Positions 28,033 through 37,405 of a stretch of DNA of 64,000 nucleotides are shown here, piece by piece (positions within the stretch are counted from its first letter, which is position 1; each line of letters opens with the position of its first letter). The translations under genes were made by a program, and so were the position numbers. The stretch is taken from NCBI GenBank assembly GCA_963812775.1, contig CAWEWH010000005.1, positions 558,001-622,000 of the forward strand, given 5' to 3'. Under the pieces are notes generated by a model. The model was not told where the DNA came from. It worked only from the letters and a program-made list of their open reading frames with translations, and ran no database searches. The DNA is from CAWEWH01 sp963812775 (GTDB taxonomy: Bacteria > Pseudomonadota > Alphaproteobacteria > Rhizobiales > Beijerinckiaceae).

Positions 28033-29208
28033 CTAGGCGAGGGCGGAGCGCAGCGCCTCGGCGAGATCGGTGCGCTCCCACGAGAAGCCGCCGTCGCTCT
28101 CGGGCGCGCGGCCGAAATGGCCGTACGCGGACGTGCGCGCATAGATCGGCTTGTTGAGGCCGAGGTGCTGGCGGATGCCGCGCGGCGACAGGTCCATGCA
28201 CTCCATGAGCGCGCTCTCGAGCCGTCCCTCGTCGACCTTGCCGGTGCCGTGCAGGTCGACATAGAGCGACAGCGGCTTGGCAACGCCGATGGCATAGGAG
28301 AGCTGGATGGTGCAGCGGTCGGCGAGCCCCGCCGCCACGACGTTCTTGGCGAGATAGCGCGCCGCGTAGGCGGCGGAGCGGTCGACCTTGGTGGGGTCCT
28401 TGCCCGAGAAGGCGCCGCCGCCATGCGGCGCGGCCCCGCCATAGGTGTCGACGATGATCTTGCGGCCGGTCAGGCCGCAATCGCCGTCCGGGCCGCCGAT
28501 GACGAACTTGCCGGTCGGATTGACGTGCCAGATCGTCTCCTTGGAGATCCAGCCCTCCGGCAGCGCCTTGCGGACATACGGCTCGACGACGGTCCTCACG
28601 TCCTCGGACGTCATGCTCTCATCGATATGCTGGGTGGAGACGACGATCTGGGTCACGGCCACGGGCTTGCCGTTCTCGTAGCGCACGGTGACCTGGCTCT
28701 TGGCGTCGGGGCCCAGCTTGCTCGCGCCGTTGGCGGCATGGCGGGCATCGGCCATGAGCTTGAGAATCCGGTGCGCGTAGTAGATGGGCGCCGGCATGAG
28801 TTCCGGCGTCTCGCGACAGGCGTAGCCGAACATGATGCCTTGGTCGCCCGCGCCCTCGTCCTTGTTGCCCGCCGCATCGACGCCCTGGGCGATGTCGGCC
28901 GACTGGGCGTGCAGCAGGACCTCGATATTGGCGGTCTTCCAGTGAAAGCCCTCCTGCTCGTAGCCGATGTCCTTGATGGCCTTGCGGGCGCCTTCGATCA
29001 GCACGTCACTGGTGATCGAGGCCGGTCCGCGCACCTCGCCCGCGATGACGACGCGGTTGGTTGTGGCGAGCGTCTCGCAGGCGACGCGCGCCTCCGGCAT
29101 CTTGGCCAGGAAGGTGTCGACGACCGTGTCGGAGATGCGGTCGCAAACCTTGTCGGGATGCCCCTCTGAGACGGATTCGCTTGTGAAAAGATAGCTCGAA
29201 CGCGGCAC
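28033..29208 (-). CDS. metK: S-adenosylmethionine synthase MetK
   Basis: About 391 residues. It makes SAM from ATP and methionine. Signatures: SESVSEGHPDKVCDRISD near the N-terminus, GAGDQGIMFGYA, and GGGAFSGKDPTKVDRSAAY. The GTG at 29208 (VPRSSYLFTSESV) fits the family start; the longer ATG at 29244 adds an atypical Arg-rich extension. No SAM riboswitch was recognised in the 110 bp upstream. An XRE regulator gene lies just upstream in the same direction. Confidence 0.95.
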   Translation of the reverse strand: MPRSSYLFTSESVSEGHPDKVCDRISDTVVDTFLAKMPEARVACETLATTNRVVIAGEVRGPASITSDVLIEGARKAIKDIGYEQEGFHWKTANIEVLLHAQSADIAQGVDAAGNKDEGAGDQGIMFGYACRETPELMPAPIYYAHRILKLMADARHAANGASKLGPDAKSQVTVRYENGKPVAVTQIVVSTQHIDESMTSEDVRTVVEPYVRKALPEGWISKETIWHVNPTGKFVIGGPDGDCGLTGRKIIVDTYGGAAPHGGGAFSGKDPTKVDRSAAYAARYLAKNVVAAGLADRCTIQLSYAIGVAKPLSLYVDLHGTGKVDEGRLESALMECMDLSPRGIRQHLGLNKPIYARTSAYGHFGRAPESDGGFSWERTDLAEALRSALA

Positions 29209-29318
29209 GGCAATTGTCCTTCGTGTGGCGGCAAATCGAGGCATTGGCTGGCGGCGGGCGACTTGTGGCAGCGCCGCCGAAAGGGGTCAAGCCGACCCCG
29301 TCTCCAGGCCTTGGCCCT

Positions 29319-29720
29319 CTAGTCGTTCTCGTCGCCCGCCATGGCCTTGACCAACGAGATCAGTCGCCGGCGGATCTTCGGATCGGTGATGCGCACAAAG
29401 GCGCGTGTCAGCTGCACGCCTTCCGATGTGGACAGGAAATCAGCCACATAGCCGGGCGCAACGTCGCTCGCCACGACGCCTTGGCTGCTGACATGCGGCG
29501 CCCCCTCGAAGAAGAACTCGATGGGCACGCCGAGCACCTTGGCGATTTGCTGCAAGCGGCTTGCGCCGATGCGATTGGTGCCCTTCTCGTATTTCTGCAC
29601 CTGCTGGAAGGTGAGCCCGAGCGCCTCGCCGAGCTTCTCCTGGCTCATTCCCACGATCATGCGCCGCATACGCACGCGGCTGCCGACGTGGCGATCGATC
29701 GGATTAGGAGTTTTAGGCAC
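29319..29720 (-). CDS. XRE-family helix-turn-helix transcriptional regulator
   Basis: 133 residues. The HTH lies at about residues 15-65: RVRMRRMIVGMSQEKLGEAL, TFQQVQKYEKGTNRIGASRL. The C-terminal part (ADFLSTSEGVQLTRAFVRIT) is a short helical domain ending with an acidic tail. Regulators of this exact layout are common in Alphaproteobacteria and often sit beside metK or lnt. The target genes are unknown; the position suggests control of metK-trmB, by inference only. Confidence 0.88.
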   Translation of the reverse strand: MPKTPNPIDRHVGSRVRMRRMIVGMSQEKLGEALGLTFQQVQKYEKGTNRIGASRLQQIAKVLGVPIEFFFEGAPHVSSQGVVASDVAPGYVADFLSTSEGVQLTRAFVRITDPKIRRRLISLVKAMAGDEND

Positions 29721-29760
29721 CCGCGCTGTCTCCCCCCACGGCGCACAGCCCGATCAACAG

Positions 29761-31371
29761 CTATCCTAACGGAGCCATGCGCCGGCTAACTAGCAAGACA
29801 ACAAGGAAAAAGCCAAGTGCAACAAAAAAAGTGAGGTCACCCATCTGCGCATAGAATGTAGCGGCGATCGGCCTTGGCAGGAGAGTGTCCAGCACCCCCT
29901 CAATTCCCAGCGGCAGGGAAGCGATCGTCCGTCCATAGGGGTCGACGACAGCCGAGATGCCGGTATTTGCGACCCGCACCAGCGGCAACCCCTCTTCGAT
30001 TGTGCGCAATCGAGCTTGCGCCAAGTGTTGATATGGACCGGGTGTGAGCCCGAACCAGGCGTCATTGGTGAGGTTCAAGAGGAGACCAGGCCGCGTTCCC
30101 GGCGCCACAACCTTTGCGGGAAAGATCGCCTCGTAGCAAATGAGCGGCGCGGCCGGCGGCAAGCCGCGGATGGTTAACAGCTGCCCCTGCGGGCCTGCCT
30201 CGAATCCGGCCGGCGCGCGGACGAATTGCCGCAGTCCCCACTCCCGCAGCAGCCCGGAGAGCGGCAGGTATTCGCCGAACGGCACGAGATGAGCCTTGTC
30301 GTAGGTGGAGAGGAGTGTGCCGTCGTCGGCGACGACATGGATGGCGTTGAAGTAGCGAGCGTTGACTTCCCCGGGCAGCGGCTCCCCGGCCCGCGCCGCG
30401 CCGGTCACCAGCGTCGTGCCCGCCGGCAGCAGCGCGGCGATCTGGGCCAGCGCCGGCGGGTCGCGCGCGAGCAGGAACGGAAAAGCCGATTCCGGCCACA
30501 CCAGATGCGTGATGTCGCTGACCCCGGTGGAGAGCGGCGACGTGGCGCGATCCGACAGCGTCAGGTAGTGGCGCATGATCCGGTCGCGGTTCTCGGGCCG
30601 GAATTTCGCGTCCTGTGGCACGTTGGGCTGCATGAGGCGGAGCTTGACGCCCGCCACCTCGGCGACCGGCTGTGACGGCACCCGCAAGGTCCCGAAAACC
30701 GCGAGCCCGGCCAACGCCACGAGGGCGAGGACAGGCGCCGTCAAGCGCCCCCGCGTCGTGTTGCCGGTCCCCAAGGTGGCGAAGCTCGCGGCGAGGAGGA
30801 CGGCGATGAAGGTCAGGCCGTAGAGGCCGACATAGGCCGCGATCTGGGCAAGTGAGACCGTGCCGCCGAGCGCCATGCCGAAGCTGTTCCAGGGGAAGCC
30901 GGTGAGCAGGTGGCCGCGCAGCCATTCGCTGGCCGAAAGCCCGACGGCGAGCGCGACGATGCGCATGGCGTTGCGTTGCCAGAGCAGGCGCGCGAGCGCG
31001 AAGCCGAGTGCCGTGAACAGCGCGAGACCGGCCGGCAGCGCGACGACGCCGAGCGGCAGCGCCCACGCGAATTCGTCGGCCTCCACCAGGAAGGCCGCGC
31101 CGAGCCACCACAGGCCGGCGACGAAATAGCCGAAGCCGAACCACCAGCCGGTGGCCGCGGCCGCCCGTATGGATGACAGGCGTCCGTCCTTGTCGCTGCC
31201 GGCCGCGCCATCGATGAGCCACACCGCTACCGTCATGGCGACCGCAAGCGCGGGCAGGACGTTGAGCGGCGCCATGGCGAGCGCGCCGACGGCGCCGGCC
31301 ACGAAGGCGATAAGGCGGCGTGGCCATCCCCAGGCGAGAATGACGCGGTGAGCCAGAGCTGTGGGATTCAC
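29761..31371 (-). CDS. lnt: apolipoprotein N-acyltransferase Lnt
   Basis: 536 residues, inner membrane. Six or more hydrophobic segments occupy the first 220 residues, followed by a periplasmic nitrilase domain. Its catalytic features are visible: VWPESAFPFLL (Glu), YDKAHLVPFGEYLPL (Lys) and APLICYEAIFP (Cys). It adds the third acyl chain to lipoproteins. The GTG start overlaps the corC stop by four bases, so lnt is translationally coupled to it. Confidence 0.95.
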   Translation of the reverse strand: MNPTALAHRVILAWGWPRRLIAFVAGAVGALAMAPLNVLPALAVAMTVAVWLIDGAAGSDKDGRLSSIRAAAATGWWFGFGYFVAGLWWLGAAFLVEADEFAWALPLGVVALPAGLALFTALGFALARLLWQRNAMRIVALAVGLSASEWLRGHLLTGFPWNSFGMALGGTVSLAQIAAYVGLYGLTFIAVLLAASFATLGTGNTTRGRLTAPVLALVALAGLAVFGTLRVPSQPVAEVAGVKLRLMQPNVPQDAKFRPENRDRIMRHYLTLSDRATSPLSTGVSDITHLVWPESAFPFLLARDPPALAQIAALLPAGTTLVTGAARAGEPLPGEVNARYFNAIHVVADDGTLLSTYDKAHLVPFGEYLPLSGLLREWGLRQFVRAPAGFEAGPQGQLLTIRGLPPAAPLICYEAIFPAKVVAPGTRPGLLLNLTNDAWFGLTPGPYQHLAQARLRTIEEGLPLVRVANTGISAVVDPYGRTIASLPLGIEGVLDTLLPRPIAATFYAQMGDLTFFVALGFFLVVLLVSRRMAPLG

Positions 31372-32411
31372 GAGGTGCGATCCGCGCGCTTATGTTCGCC
31401 GGTCGCAGCCTTCGGCACCTCGGCGGCCCGCGCCGTGTCGCGGCGCGGTCGCCGCCGTGGCGCTTCCTCGCGGCGATGGATGCGCAGCCGTTTTACCCGG
31501 CGCGGATCGGCGTCGAGGACTTCGAACTCAAGCCCACCCGGGCCCTTTATCAACTCGCCGCGCGCCGGCACCCGGCCGGCCAGCATGCCGACGAAGCCGC
31601 CGATGGTATCGACGCCCTCGGCTGCCGCCGCCGTGACGAGATCGAAGCCCAGCGCTTCGGAGACCTCGCGGAGACCGGCGCGGGCATCGCTGACCACGAT
31701 GCCGTCCGCCCCCTTGACCACCATCGGCCCCTCGTCGGCGTCGTGCTCGTCCTCGATGTCGCCCACCACCATCTCGACAACGTCCTCCATGGAGACGAGG
31801 CCGTCGGTGCCGCCATATTCGTCGATGACCAGCGCCATGTGGGTGCGGGTCGCCTGCATCTTCACGAGCAGATCGAGGGCCGGCATGGAGGGCGGCACGA
31901 AGAGCACCGGCCGGAGGATCTTGGCGGTCGACAGCCGCATGGTGAGATCGATGCCGAGATCGGCGACGCTCTTCGCGGGCCGGCGCTGCTTGTCGGCGGT
32001 CGCTGCTTCGACACGCGAAGCCACGAAGTCGACAAAGTCGCGGATGTGCACCATGCCGTGGGGGTCGTCGAGGCTGTCGCCGTAGACCGGCAGGCGCGAA
32101 TGGCCGGCGGTGCGCAAGATGCCGAGCACGTCGCCCAGTGTCGAGTCGGCAGAGACCGCGATGATGTCGGCGCGCGGCACCATGATGTCGGCGACGCGGC
32201 GCTCGCGCAACGACAGGACGTTGCGCAGCATGGCCCGCTCTTTCAGCGACAGATCGCTGCTGCGGTCCGTCTCGGCGAGCGCGTCTTCCAGATCATCGCG
32301 AATGGTCGGCGGCCGCCAGCCGACGGCATTGAGCACCCGCTCGTACCAGTGCTCGCTCGCGGCCTTGTCGGGCTCGGGCGTCTTCTCGGGCTGACTTTGA
32401 TCGTCGCCCAT
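31368..32411 (-). CDS. CorC/HlyC-type CBS-domain transporter-associated protein
   Basis: About 347 residues from the ATG at 32411. A region of two CBS domains (VADIMVPRADIIAVSADSTL; LFVPPSMPALDLLVKMQATR) is followed by a C-terminal CorC_HlyC domain (GFDLVTAAAAEGVDTIGGFV, then FEVLDADPRRVKRLRIHRRE). It lacks the N-terminal membrane domain of larger hemolysin-like proteins, so it matches CorC. Role in Mg/Co handling is family knowledge; the lnt-corC-ybeY-phoH order is conserved. It starts 2 bp after the ybeY stop. Confidence 0.92.
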   Translation of the reverse strand: MGDDQSQPEKTPEPDKAASEHWYERVLNAVGWRPPTIRDDLEDALAETDRSSDLSLKERAMLRNVLSLRERRVADIMVPRADIIAVSADSTLGDVLGILRTAGHSRLPVYGDSLDDPHGMVHIRDFVDFVASRVEAATADKQRRPAKSVADLGIDLTMRLSTAKILRPVLFVPPSMPALDLLVKMQATRTHMALVIDEYGGTDGLVSMEDVVEMVVGDIEDEHDADEGPMVVKGADGIVVSDARAGLREVSEALGFDLVTAAAAEGVDTIGGFVGMLAGRVPARGELIKGPGGLEFEVLDADPRRVKRLRIHRREEAPRRRPRRDTARAAEVPKAATGEHKRADRTS

Positions 32412-32413
32412 GG

Positions 32414-32965
32414 TCAAGCCTTCGCGCGCTTGGGCGCGGCGCCCGCGCGACCGGCATACGGATCGCCGACGCCGAGGAGCGCCAACGCTGCGATCTCGCG
32501 CGCCTCCATGGCGGCGGCGTCAGCGTCGGTCATGTGATCGAGGCCGAGGAGGTGCAGGACCCCATGCACGACAAGGTGCGCGAGATGATCGGCGAACTCC
32601 TTGCCTTCGTGGTTGGCCTCCGTCCGTATCGTCTCGTGCGCCAGGACCAGGTCGCCGAGATGTCGGGGCGCAGTCGCCGCGACGCGCGTCGGAGCCGGGA
32701 ACGACAGGACGTTGGTGGCCGTGTCGATGCCGCGCCACGCCTTGTTCAAACCGCGAATGCCCGCATCGTCGGTCAACAGGACGCTGATCTCGACGGGTCC
32801 GGATAACGCCGCCTCCGCCGTCCTCAGCGCCGCGTCGGCGGCGCGCCGGATGACGCCGTCGAGCCGCCGGTCGCCCCACTGCCGGCCTTCGCGCGCGATA
32901 TCGACCCGCGCGTTCGCCCCGCTTGACCGCGTGGACGCCAAGGAGGGAGTCAAGGCTGGCATCAC
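32414..32965 (-). CDS. ybeY: endoribonuclease YbeY
   Basis: 183 residues. The zinc motif HLVVHGVLHLLGLDH near residue 130 contains the three ligand histidines of the H-x3-H-x5-H pattern. WRGIDTATNVLSFP and LGDLVLAHETI are also typical. It functions in 16S rRNA 3' maturation and ribosome quality control. The GTG at 32965 overlaps the phoH stop; an ATG follows at 32962. Confidence 0.94.
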   Translation of the reverse strand: MMPALTPSLASTRSSGANARVDIAREGRQWGDRRLDGVIRRAADAALRTAEAALSGPVEISVLLTDDAGIRGLNKAWRGIDTATNVLSFPAPTRVAATAPRHLGDLVLAHETIRTEANHEGKEFADHLAHLVVHGVLHLLGLDHMTDADAAAMEAREIAALALLGVGDPYAGRAGAAPKRAKA

Positions 32966-34062
32966 GGCTCCTTCCGCGCCGGCGGGACATCGTCCTCGTA
33001 GGCTTTGACGATTCGGCGCACCAGATCATGGCGCACCACGTCGCTTTCGCGAAGGACGATATGGCCGATGCCCTGCACGCCCTTGAGGATGCGGGCGGCT
33101 TCGATGAGGCCCGATTTCTGCCCCGGCGGCAGATCGATCTGCGTCGGATCGCCGGTGACGATCATGCGCGAGCCCTCGCCGAGCCGCGTCAGGAACATCT
33201 TCATCTGCATGGTTGAGGTATTCTGCGCCTCGTCAAGCAGCACGACGGCCCGCGTCAAGGTGCGGCCGCGCATGAAGGCGAGGGGGGCGATCTCGATCAT
33301 GCCGGTGGCCAAGCCGCGCTCCACGTGGCGCGCTTCCATGAAGTCATAGAGGGCATCGTAGACGGGCCTGAGATAGGGATCGACCTTGTCGCGCATGTCG
33401 CCGGGCAGGAAGCCGAGCCGCTCGCCGGCCTCAACGGCCGGCCGCGACAGGATGAGGCGTTCGACCTGCCCCTGCTCGAGCATCGACACGGCGTGGCCGA
33501 CCGCGAGCCAGGTCTTGCCCGTGCCGGCAGGGCCTTCGGCAATCACCAGCTCGTGGCGGCGCAAGGCCTTGAGATAGGCGTCCTGGTTGGCGGTGCGCGC
33601 CTTCACCAGGCTGCGCTTGCGCGTCATCAGCTGCTCGAAGCCGCCGGGGGCGGGCGCGTCCAATTCGCGCGCCTCGGCGGTCGGGAAGAGGCTTCCCTGC
33701 GAGGCGCTTTCCTCGATGGCGCCGTCGACATCGCCGAGCGTCAGCGAGCCCTGCGTGCGGGCTTGATTGTAGAGTGTGGTGAGGACGCGGCGGGCCTGCT
33801 CGGCCGCGTCGGGGTCGCCGCGCAGCACGAGCTGGTTGCCGTTGGCGTTCGCTTCGATGCCGAGCCGGCGTTCGAGGTGAGCGAGATTCTGGTCGTAGTG
33901 GCCGAACAGCAGGCTGGCGAGGCGATTGTCCTCGAACGCGAGCGTCACCTCGGCGGCCTCGTTCACGCCGGCGGGCGACAGGCGGCTCGACTGGCGCTCG
34001 GGCGCGCCGGCATCGCTCCTCAAAGTATCGTCTCCCTCATGCGGCATCGGCCTCGCCGCCAT
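32962..34062 (-). CDS. PhoH family ATPase
   Basis: 366 residues. A KH-like N-terminal region (FEDNRLASLLFGHYDQNLAHLERRLG) precedes the PhoH ATPase with Walker A AEGPAGTGKTWLAVG, the LILSRPAVEAGERLGFLPGD segment, Walker B AVVLLDEAQNTS and VTGDPTQIDLP. PhoH partners YbeY in RNA metabolism in many bacteria. The 3' end of miaB overlaps its start by 26 bp. Confidence 0.94.
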   Translation of the reverse strand: MAARPMPHEGDDTLRSDAGAPERQSSRLSPAGVNEAAEVTLAFEDNRLASLLFGHYDQNLAHLERRLGIEANANGNQLVLRGDPDAAEQARRVLTTLYNQARTQGSLTLGDVDGAIEESASQGSLFPTAEARELDAPAPGGFEQLMTRKRSLVKARTANQDAYLKALRRHELVIAEGPAGTGKTWLAVGHAVSMLEQGQVERLILSRPAVEAGERLGFLPGDMRDKVDPYLRPVYDALYDFMEARHVERGLATGMIEIAPLAFMRGRTLTRAVVLLDEAQNTSTMQMKMFLTRLGEGSRMIVTGDPTQIDLPPGQKSGLIEAARILKGVQGIGHIVLRESDVVRHDLVRRIVKAYEDDVPPARKEP

Positions 34063-35410
34063 GGCGCCGCTGACCGTCCGCCCGCTGCCCGAAAAGACTG
34101 TTCGGGCGTGTGCCGCCGATCGTCACCGGGACGATGTCGCCGATCGCTGCGCTCTCCTCGATCTGCACCGCCTGCATATAGGGTGTGCGGCCCGCAAACT
34201 GACCCGCATGGCGTCCGGCCCGCTCGATGAGAACGTCGAGGGTCTTGCCCAACGTTCCGGCATTGAAGACGCGCCGCTGTACGTCGAGCAGCGTCTGCAG
34301 GCTGGCGAGGCGCGCGGCCTTGACCGGTGCCGGCACCTGGTCGGCGCGTTCGGCCGCCGGCGTGCCGGGGCGCGGGCTGTACTTGAACGAATAGGCGCTG
34401 GCGAAGCCGATGTCGTCGACGAGCCGCAGCGTGGCCGCGAAATCCGCGTCGGTCTCGCCCGGAAAGCCGACGATGAAGTCCGACGACAGCGCCATGTCGG
34501 GCCGCGCGGCGCGCGCCTTGTCGATGAGGCGTCGGTAGTCGTCGGCCGAGTGGCGCCGATTCATGGCGTCAAGCACGCGGTCGGAGCCCGACTGCACGGG
34601 CAGGTGCAGGAACGGCATGAGCGCCGGCAGGTCACGGTGCGCGGCAAGCAATGCATCGTCCATGTCGCGCGGATGGCTCGTCATGTAGCGCAGCCGGGCG
34701 ATGCCGCCGATGTCGGCGAGGCGACGCAACAGCTCGCCGAGCGACCACGTCCGTCCGTCCGGACCCTCGCCATGATAGGCGTTGACGTTCTGGCCTATGA
34801 CCGTGATCTCGCGCACGCCGGCCGAGGCGAGCCGCTCGGCTTCCGCGACGATTGCGGCGACGGGGCGCGAGGTTTCCGCGCCGCGCGTATAGGGCACGAC
34901 GCAGAACGTGCAGAACTTGTCGCAGCCCTCCTGCACGGTGACGAAAGCGCAGGGGCCGCGCGCTCGGATCGCTTGCTGCGACGGCGCCGGCAGCGAATCG
35001 AACTTGTCGTCCACCGGGAAGTCGGTGTCGACGATGCCGCCGCCTTGGCGCGCCTTGGCCAACAGCGCCGGCAGGCGGTGGAAGTTCTGCGGCCCGACCA
35101 CGACATCGACATTGGGCGCGCGCCGGAGAATCTCCCCGCCTTCGGCTTGCGCCACGCATCCGGCCACCACCACCTTGGTGTCGTGGCCGCGCGTCTCGCG
35201 CGCCTGCTGGATGCGGCGCACGCGCCCCAGCTCCGAATAGACCTTCTCGGCCGCCTTTTCGCGGATATGGCAGGTGTTGAGGATGACGAGATCCGCCTCG
35301 TCCATGGAAGCGGTTGCGGCGTACCCTTCCTTTACCAGGATGTCCGTCATGCGCTCGGCGTCATAGACGTTCATCTGGCAGCCGTAGGATTTGACGTGGA
35401 CCTTCTTCAC
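34037..35410 (-). CDS. miaB: tRNA-2-methylthio-N6-dimethylallyladenosine synthase MiaB
   Basis: 457 residues from GTG at 35410. The N-terminal UPF0004 domain carries Cys ligands (VKSYGCQMNVYDAERM; NTCHIREKA). The radical SAM motif is CDKFCTFCVVPYTRG, and a TRAM domain closes the protein (LGKTLDVLIERAGRHAGQFA). It methylthiolates A37 of tRNA. It sits upstream of phoH with a short overlap, the order common to Alphaproteobacteria. Confidence 0.95.
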   Translation of the reverse strand: MKKVHVKSYGCQMNVYDAERMTDILVKEGYAATASMDEADLVILNTCHIREKAAEKVYSELGRVRRIQQARETRGHDTKVVVAGCVAQAEGGEILRRAPNVDVVVGPQNFHRLPALLAKARQGGGIVDTDFPVDDKFDSLPAPSQQAIRARGPCAFVTVQEGCDKFCTFCVVPYTRGAETSRPVAAIVAEAERLASAGVREITVIGQNVNAYHGEGPDGRTWSLGELLRRLADIGGIARLRYMTSHPRDMDDALLAAHRDLPALMPFLHLPVQSGSDRVLDAMNRRHSADDYRRLIDKARAARPDMALSSDFIVGFPGETDADFAATLRLVDDIGFASAYSFKYSPRPGTPAAERADQVPAPVKAARLASLQTLLDVQRRVFNAGTLGKTLDVLIERAGRHAGQFAGRTPYMQAVQIEESAAIGDIVPVTIGGTRPNSLFGQRADGQRRHGGEADAA

Positions 35411-35443
35411 GGGGCGGCGGCGACCAGGGGGCTCGCGGTTGGT

Positions 35444-35467
35444 TAGTGTCGCGATTCCGAAATTCGC
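35444..35467. repeat. arm of the TTCCGAAATTCGC dispersed element
   Basis: TAGTGTCGCGA followed by TTCCGAAATTCGC shares 13 identical bases and a similar prefix with the hairpin at 27256-27330. It lies in the plsC-miaB spacer. Confidence 0.5.
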
Positions 35468-35550
35468 GTGAAATCATGACCCCGCTAGCCCTAGCGCCCC
35501 ACAGCCCGTTAGGGAAGCGCCGTTTGAAGACACGGCCAACGCTAGAAATT

Positions 35551-36330
35551 TCATCGTTGCCGCAAGGCCTTGCTAAGGCCGGACCGCACCCGCGCCTCCG
35601 CCAGGCGGGTGGCGGACTTACGGTCGCCGTCAAACGGCACCGCCTCGCCCCATTCGACCACGATGTCGAAGGGCGCGCCCTTCAGGATGCCCAGGAAATG
35701 CGGCATGAGATCGAGGTCGCCGAACCAGGCCACGGTCGAGCGTCCGGCACGGCCGAGCGGCAGGCCATGCCGCCCCACATAGGCGACCGACAAGGGCTTG
35801 AGCTCGATCTGCGCGGTGCCGTCCTCGGCCATGAGATGGCGGGCCGCGCCGACCAGCGCCGTGCGGAACGGCAGGAGCCGCGTGCCGTCGCCGGTCGTGC
35901 CCTCGGCAAACAGCACGATGGCGTCGCCGGCCGCCAGGCGCTCGGCAATCATGTTGGTGGCATCCGTGGTGGCGTGGCGGCGCGTGCGGTCGACGAATAC
36001 CGTGCGCTGCAGACGTGCCAGCGTGCCGAAAAACGGCCAGCCGCCGATCTCCTGCTTGGCGACGAAAGAGAGCGGCATCAGGCTGGCGATGACCGGCACG
36101 TCGAGCCACGACACGTGATTCGACAAGATGAGCACCGGCGCGCGCTGCGGCGGCGTGCCGATGACCGTGATGCGGATGCCGAGGACGCGGCACACAAAGC
36201 GGTGAAAGCCCATCGGCATCGAGCGTGCCATCGGCAGGCCGAGCCGCACGGCCGCCCATTGCGCCGGCATGCCGACGATGATGACGGGCACGATGATCGC
36301 TGCACGCCAGGCCGCCCGCAGGAGACTCAC
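35551..36330 (-). CDS. plsC: 1-acyl-sn-glycerol-3-phosphate acyltransferase (PlsC-like)
   Basis: 259 residues from GTG at 36330. The acyltransferase motifs are clear: ILSNHVSWLDVPVI (the HX4D catalytic box) and LFAEGTTGDGTRLLPF (phosphate-binding block). An N-terminal hydrophobic stretch (AAIIVPVIIVGMPAQWAAVR) anchors it to the membrane. It would acylate lysophosphatidic acid. It starts 7 bp after the Fur-family gene. Confidence 0.9.
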   Translation of the reverse strand: MSLLRAAWRAAIIVPVIIVGMPAQWAAVRLGLPMARSMPMGFHRFVCRVLGIRITVIGTPPQRAPVLILSNHVSWLDVPVIASLMPLSFVAKQEIGGWPFFGTLARLQRTVFVDRTRRHATTDATNMIAERLAAGDAIVLFAEGTTGDGTRLLPFRTALVGAARHLMAEDGTAQIELKPLSVAYVGRHGLPLGRAGRSTVAWFGDLDLMPHFLGILKGAPFDIVVEWGEAVPFDGDRKSATRLAEARVRSGLSKALRQR

Positions 36331-36337
36331 GGGCCCC

Positions 36338-36871
36338 TCAGCGTTTCTTTGACTTGAGTGGCACCGCGTAGAGCTCGAGCCGGTGATGCACCAGGCGGTA
36401 GCCGAGGCGCCGCGCTACGTCGGCCTGGAGGCGCTCGATCTCTTCGGACTGGAACTCGACCACCTCGCCGGTCTTGATGTTGATCAGGTGATCGTGATGC
36501 TGGCTCTGTGCCCGTTCGTAGCGGGCGCGCCCGTCGCCGAAAGCATGGCGCGCGATGATGCCGCGATCTTCCAGGAGCTTCATGGTGCGGTAGACGGTGG
36601 AGAGCGAGATGCGTGCGTCCACCGCGGCGGCGCGGCGGTGCAGCTCTTCGGCGTCGGGATGATCCTGCGCCTCGCCGAGCACTCTGGTGATGACGCGGCG
36701 CTGGCCGGTCATGCGCAAGCCCTTGGCGGCGCAGGCCTGCTGGATGGCCTCCGCCGTCATGACAGGCGCTTTGGCCGCCGCCTTGTCGGACGCCTTGGCT
36801 TTGCCCTCTTGGGCCACGCGCTTCTCCGCTTCAGACGAGAATTCTCTAGGCCAGCGGCCGACGACGGACAA
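36338..36871 (-). CDS. Fur-family metal-responsive repressor
   Basis: Up to 177 residues. The winged-helix part (GLRMTGQRRVITRVLGEA, ISLSTVYRTMKLLEDRGII) is followed by a dimerisation domain with SQHHDHLINIKTGEVVEF metal ligands. Late cysteines of E. coli Fur are absent, as in rhizobial Fur/Mur proteins, so iron or manganese response cannot be told apart. The first 40 residues are Lys/Ala-rich and unconserved; a GTG at 36817 or the ATG before TAEAIQQ may be the true start. Confidence 0.88.
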   Translation of the reverse strand: MSVVGRWPREFSSEAEKRVAQEGKAKASDKAAAKAPVMTAEAIQQACAAKGLRMTGQRRVITRVLGEAQDHPDAEELHRRAAAVDARISLSTVYRTMKLLEDRGIIARHAFGDGRARYERAQSQHHDHLINIKTGEVVEFQSEEIERLQADVARRLGYRLVHHRLELYAVPLKSKKR

Positions 36872-36910
36872 CAGACAAGGCAGGACCGAGGGCCTATCCG
36901 GGTCTTGTCG

Positions 36911-37405
36911 TTACAATGACCTGCGCAACACAAGGGCGGTGCGGCTCGGGCGCTTGTCGGGCCGCTGATAATAGCCCTCGCGCCGCCCGGCCTCGGCAAA
37001 ACCGAAGCGCCGATAAAGCGCGATGGCCGGCGTGTTGGTCTCCTCCACCTCGAGAAACAGCGTCTTGGCGCCGTTGGCGGCAACATGAGCCAGATGCGCG
37101 GCAAGCAGCGCCCGGCCAAAGCCCCTGCCTTGCGCCTTGCGGGTCACCGCGATGGTGAGGATTTCCGCCTCGTCGAGCACCTGCCGTGACAGCGCAAAGC
37201 CAACCGGCCGCGGGATCGCGCCCTCGAAGACACCGTCCGCCAGCATGGCAGGATCGGCGAGCATGCGCTCGAGATCGTGCGCGTCCCAGGGGCGCGCGAA
37301 GGCTTCCGCGTGAATGCGCGCCAAGGCGGAGGCATCGGCCGGCCGCAGGCGCCCGGTGCGCGCCGGCCGCCGCGCGAAGCGCTGTTTGAGCCAAGCGACG
37401 ATCAT
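36911..37405 (-). CDS. rimI: ribosomal protein S18-alanine N-acetyltransferase RimI (GNAT)
   Basis: 164 residues. The GNAT core shows AEILTIAVTRKAQGRGFGRA, the acetyl-CoA loop, followed by FLEVEETNTPAIALYRRFGF, the conserved Glu/Asn/Tyr region of RimI. It starts with ATG at 37405 overlapping the tsaB stop (ATGA). The tsaB-rimI pair is conserved. Confidence 0.9.
   Translation of the reverse strand: MIVAWLKQRFARRPARTGRLRPADASALARIHAEAFARPWDAHDLERMLADPAMLADGVFEGAIPRPVGFALSRQVLDEAEILTIAVTRKAQGRGFGRALLAAHLAHVAANGAKTLFLEVEETNTPAIALYRRFGFAEAGRREGYYQRPDKRPSRTALVLRRSL

Noticed and set aside
29209..29320. Possible SAM riboswitch upstream of metK
   Set aside because: GATTTG and AAGGA words are present, but the pseudoknot arms of SAM-II and the SAM/SAH consensus could not be found, so no riboswitch is claimed.
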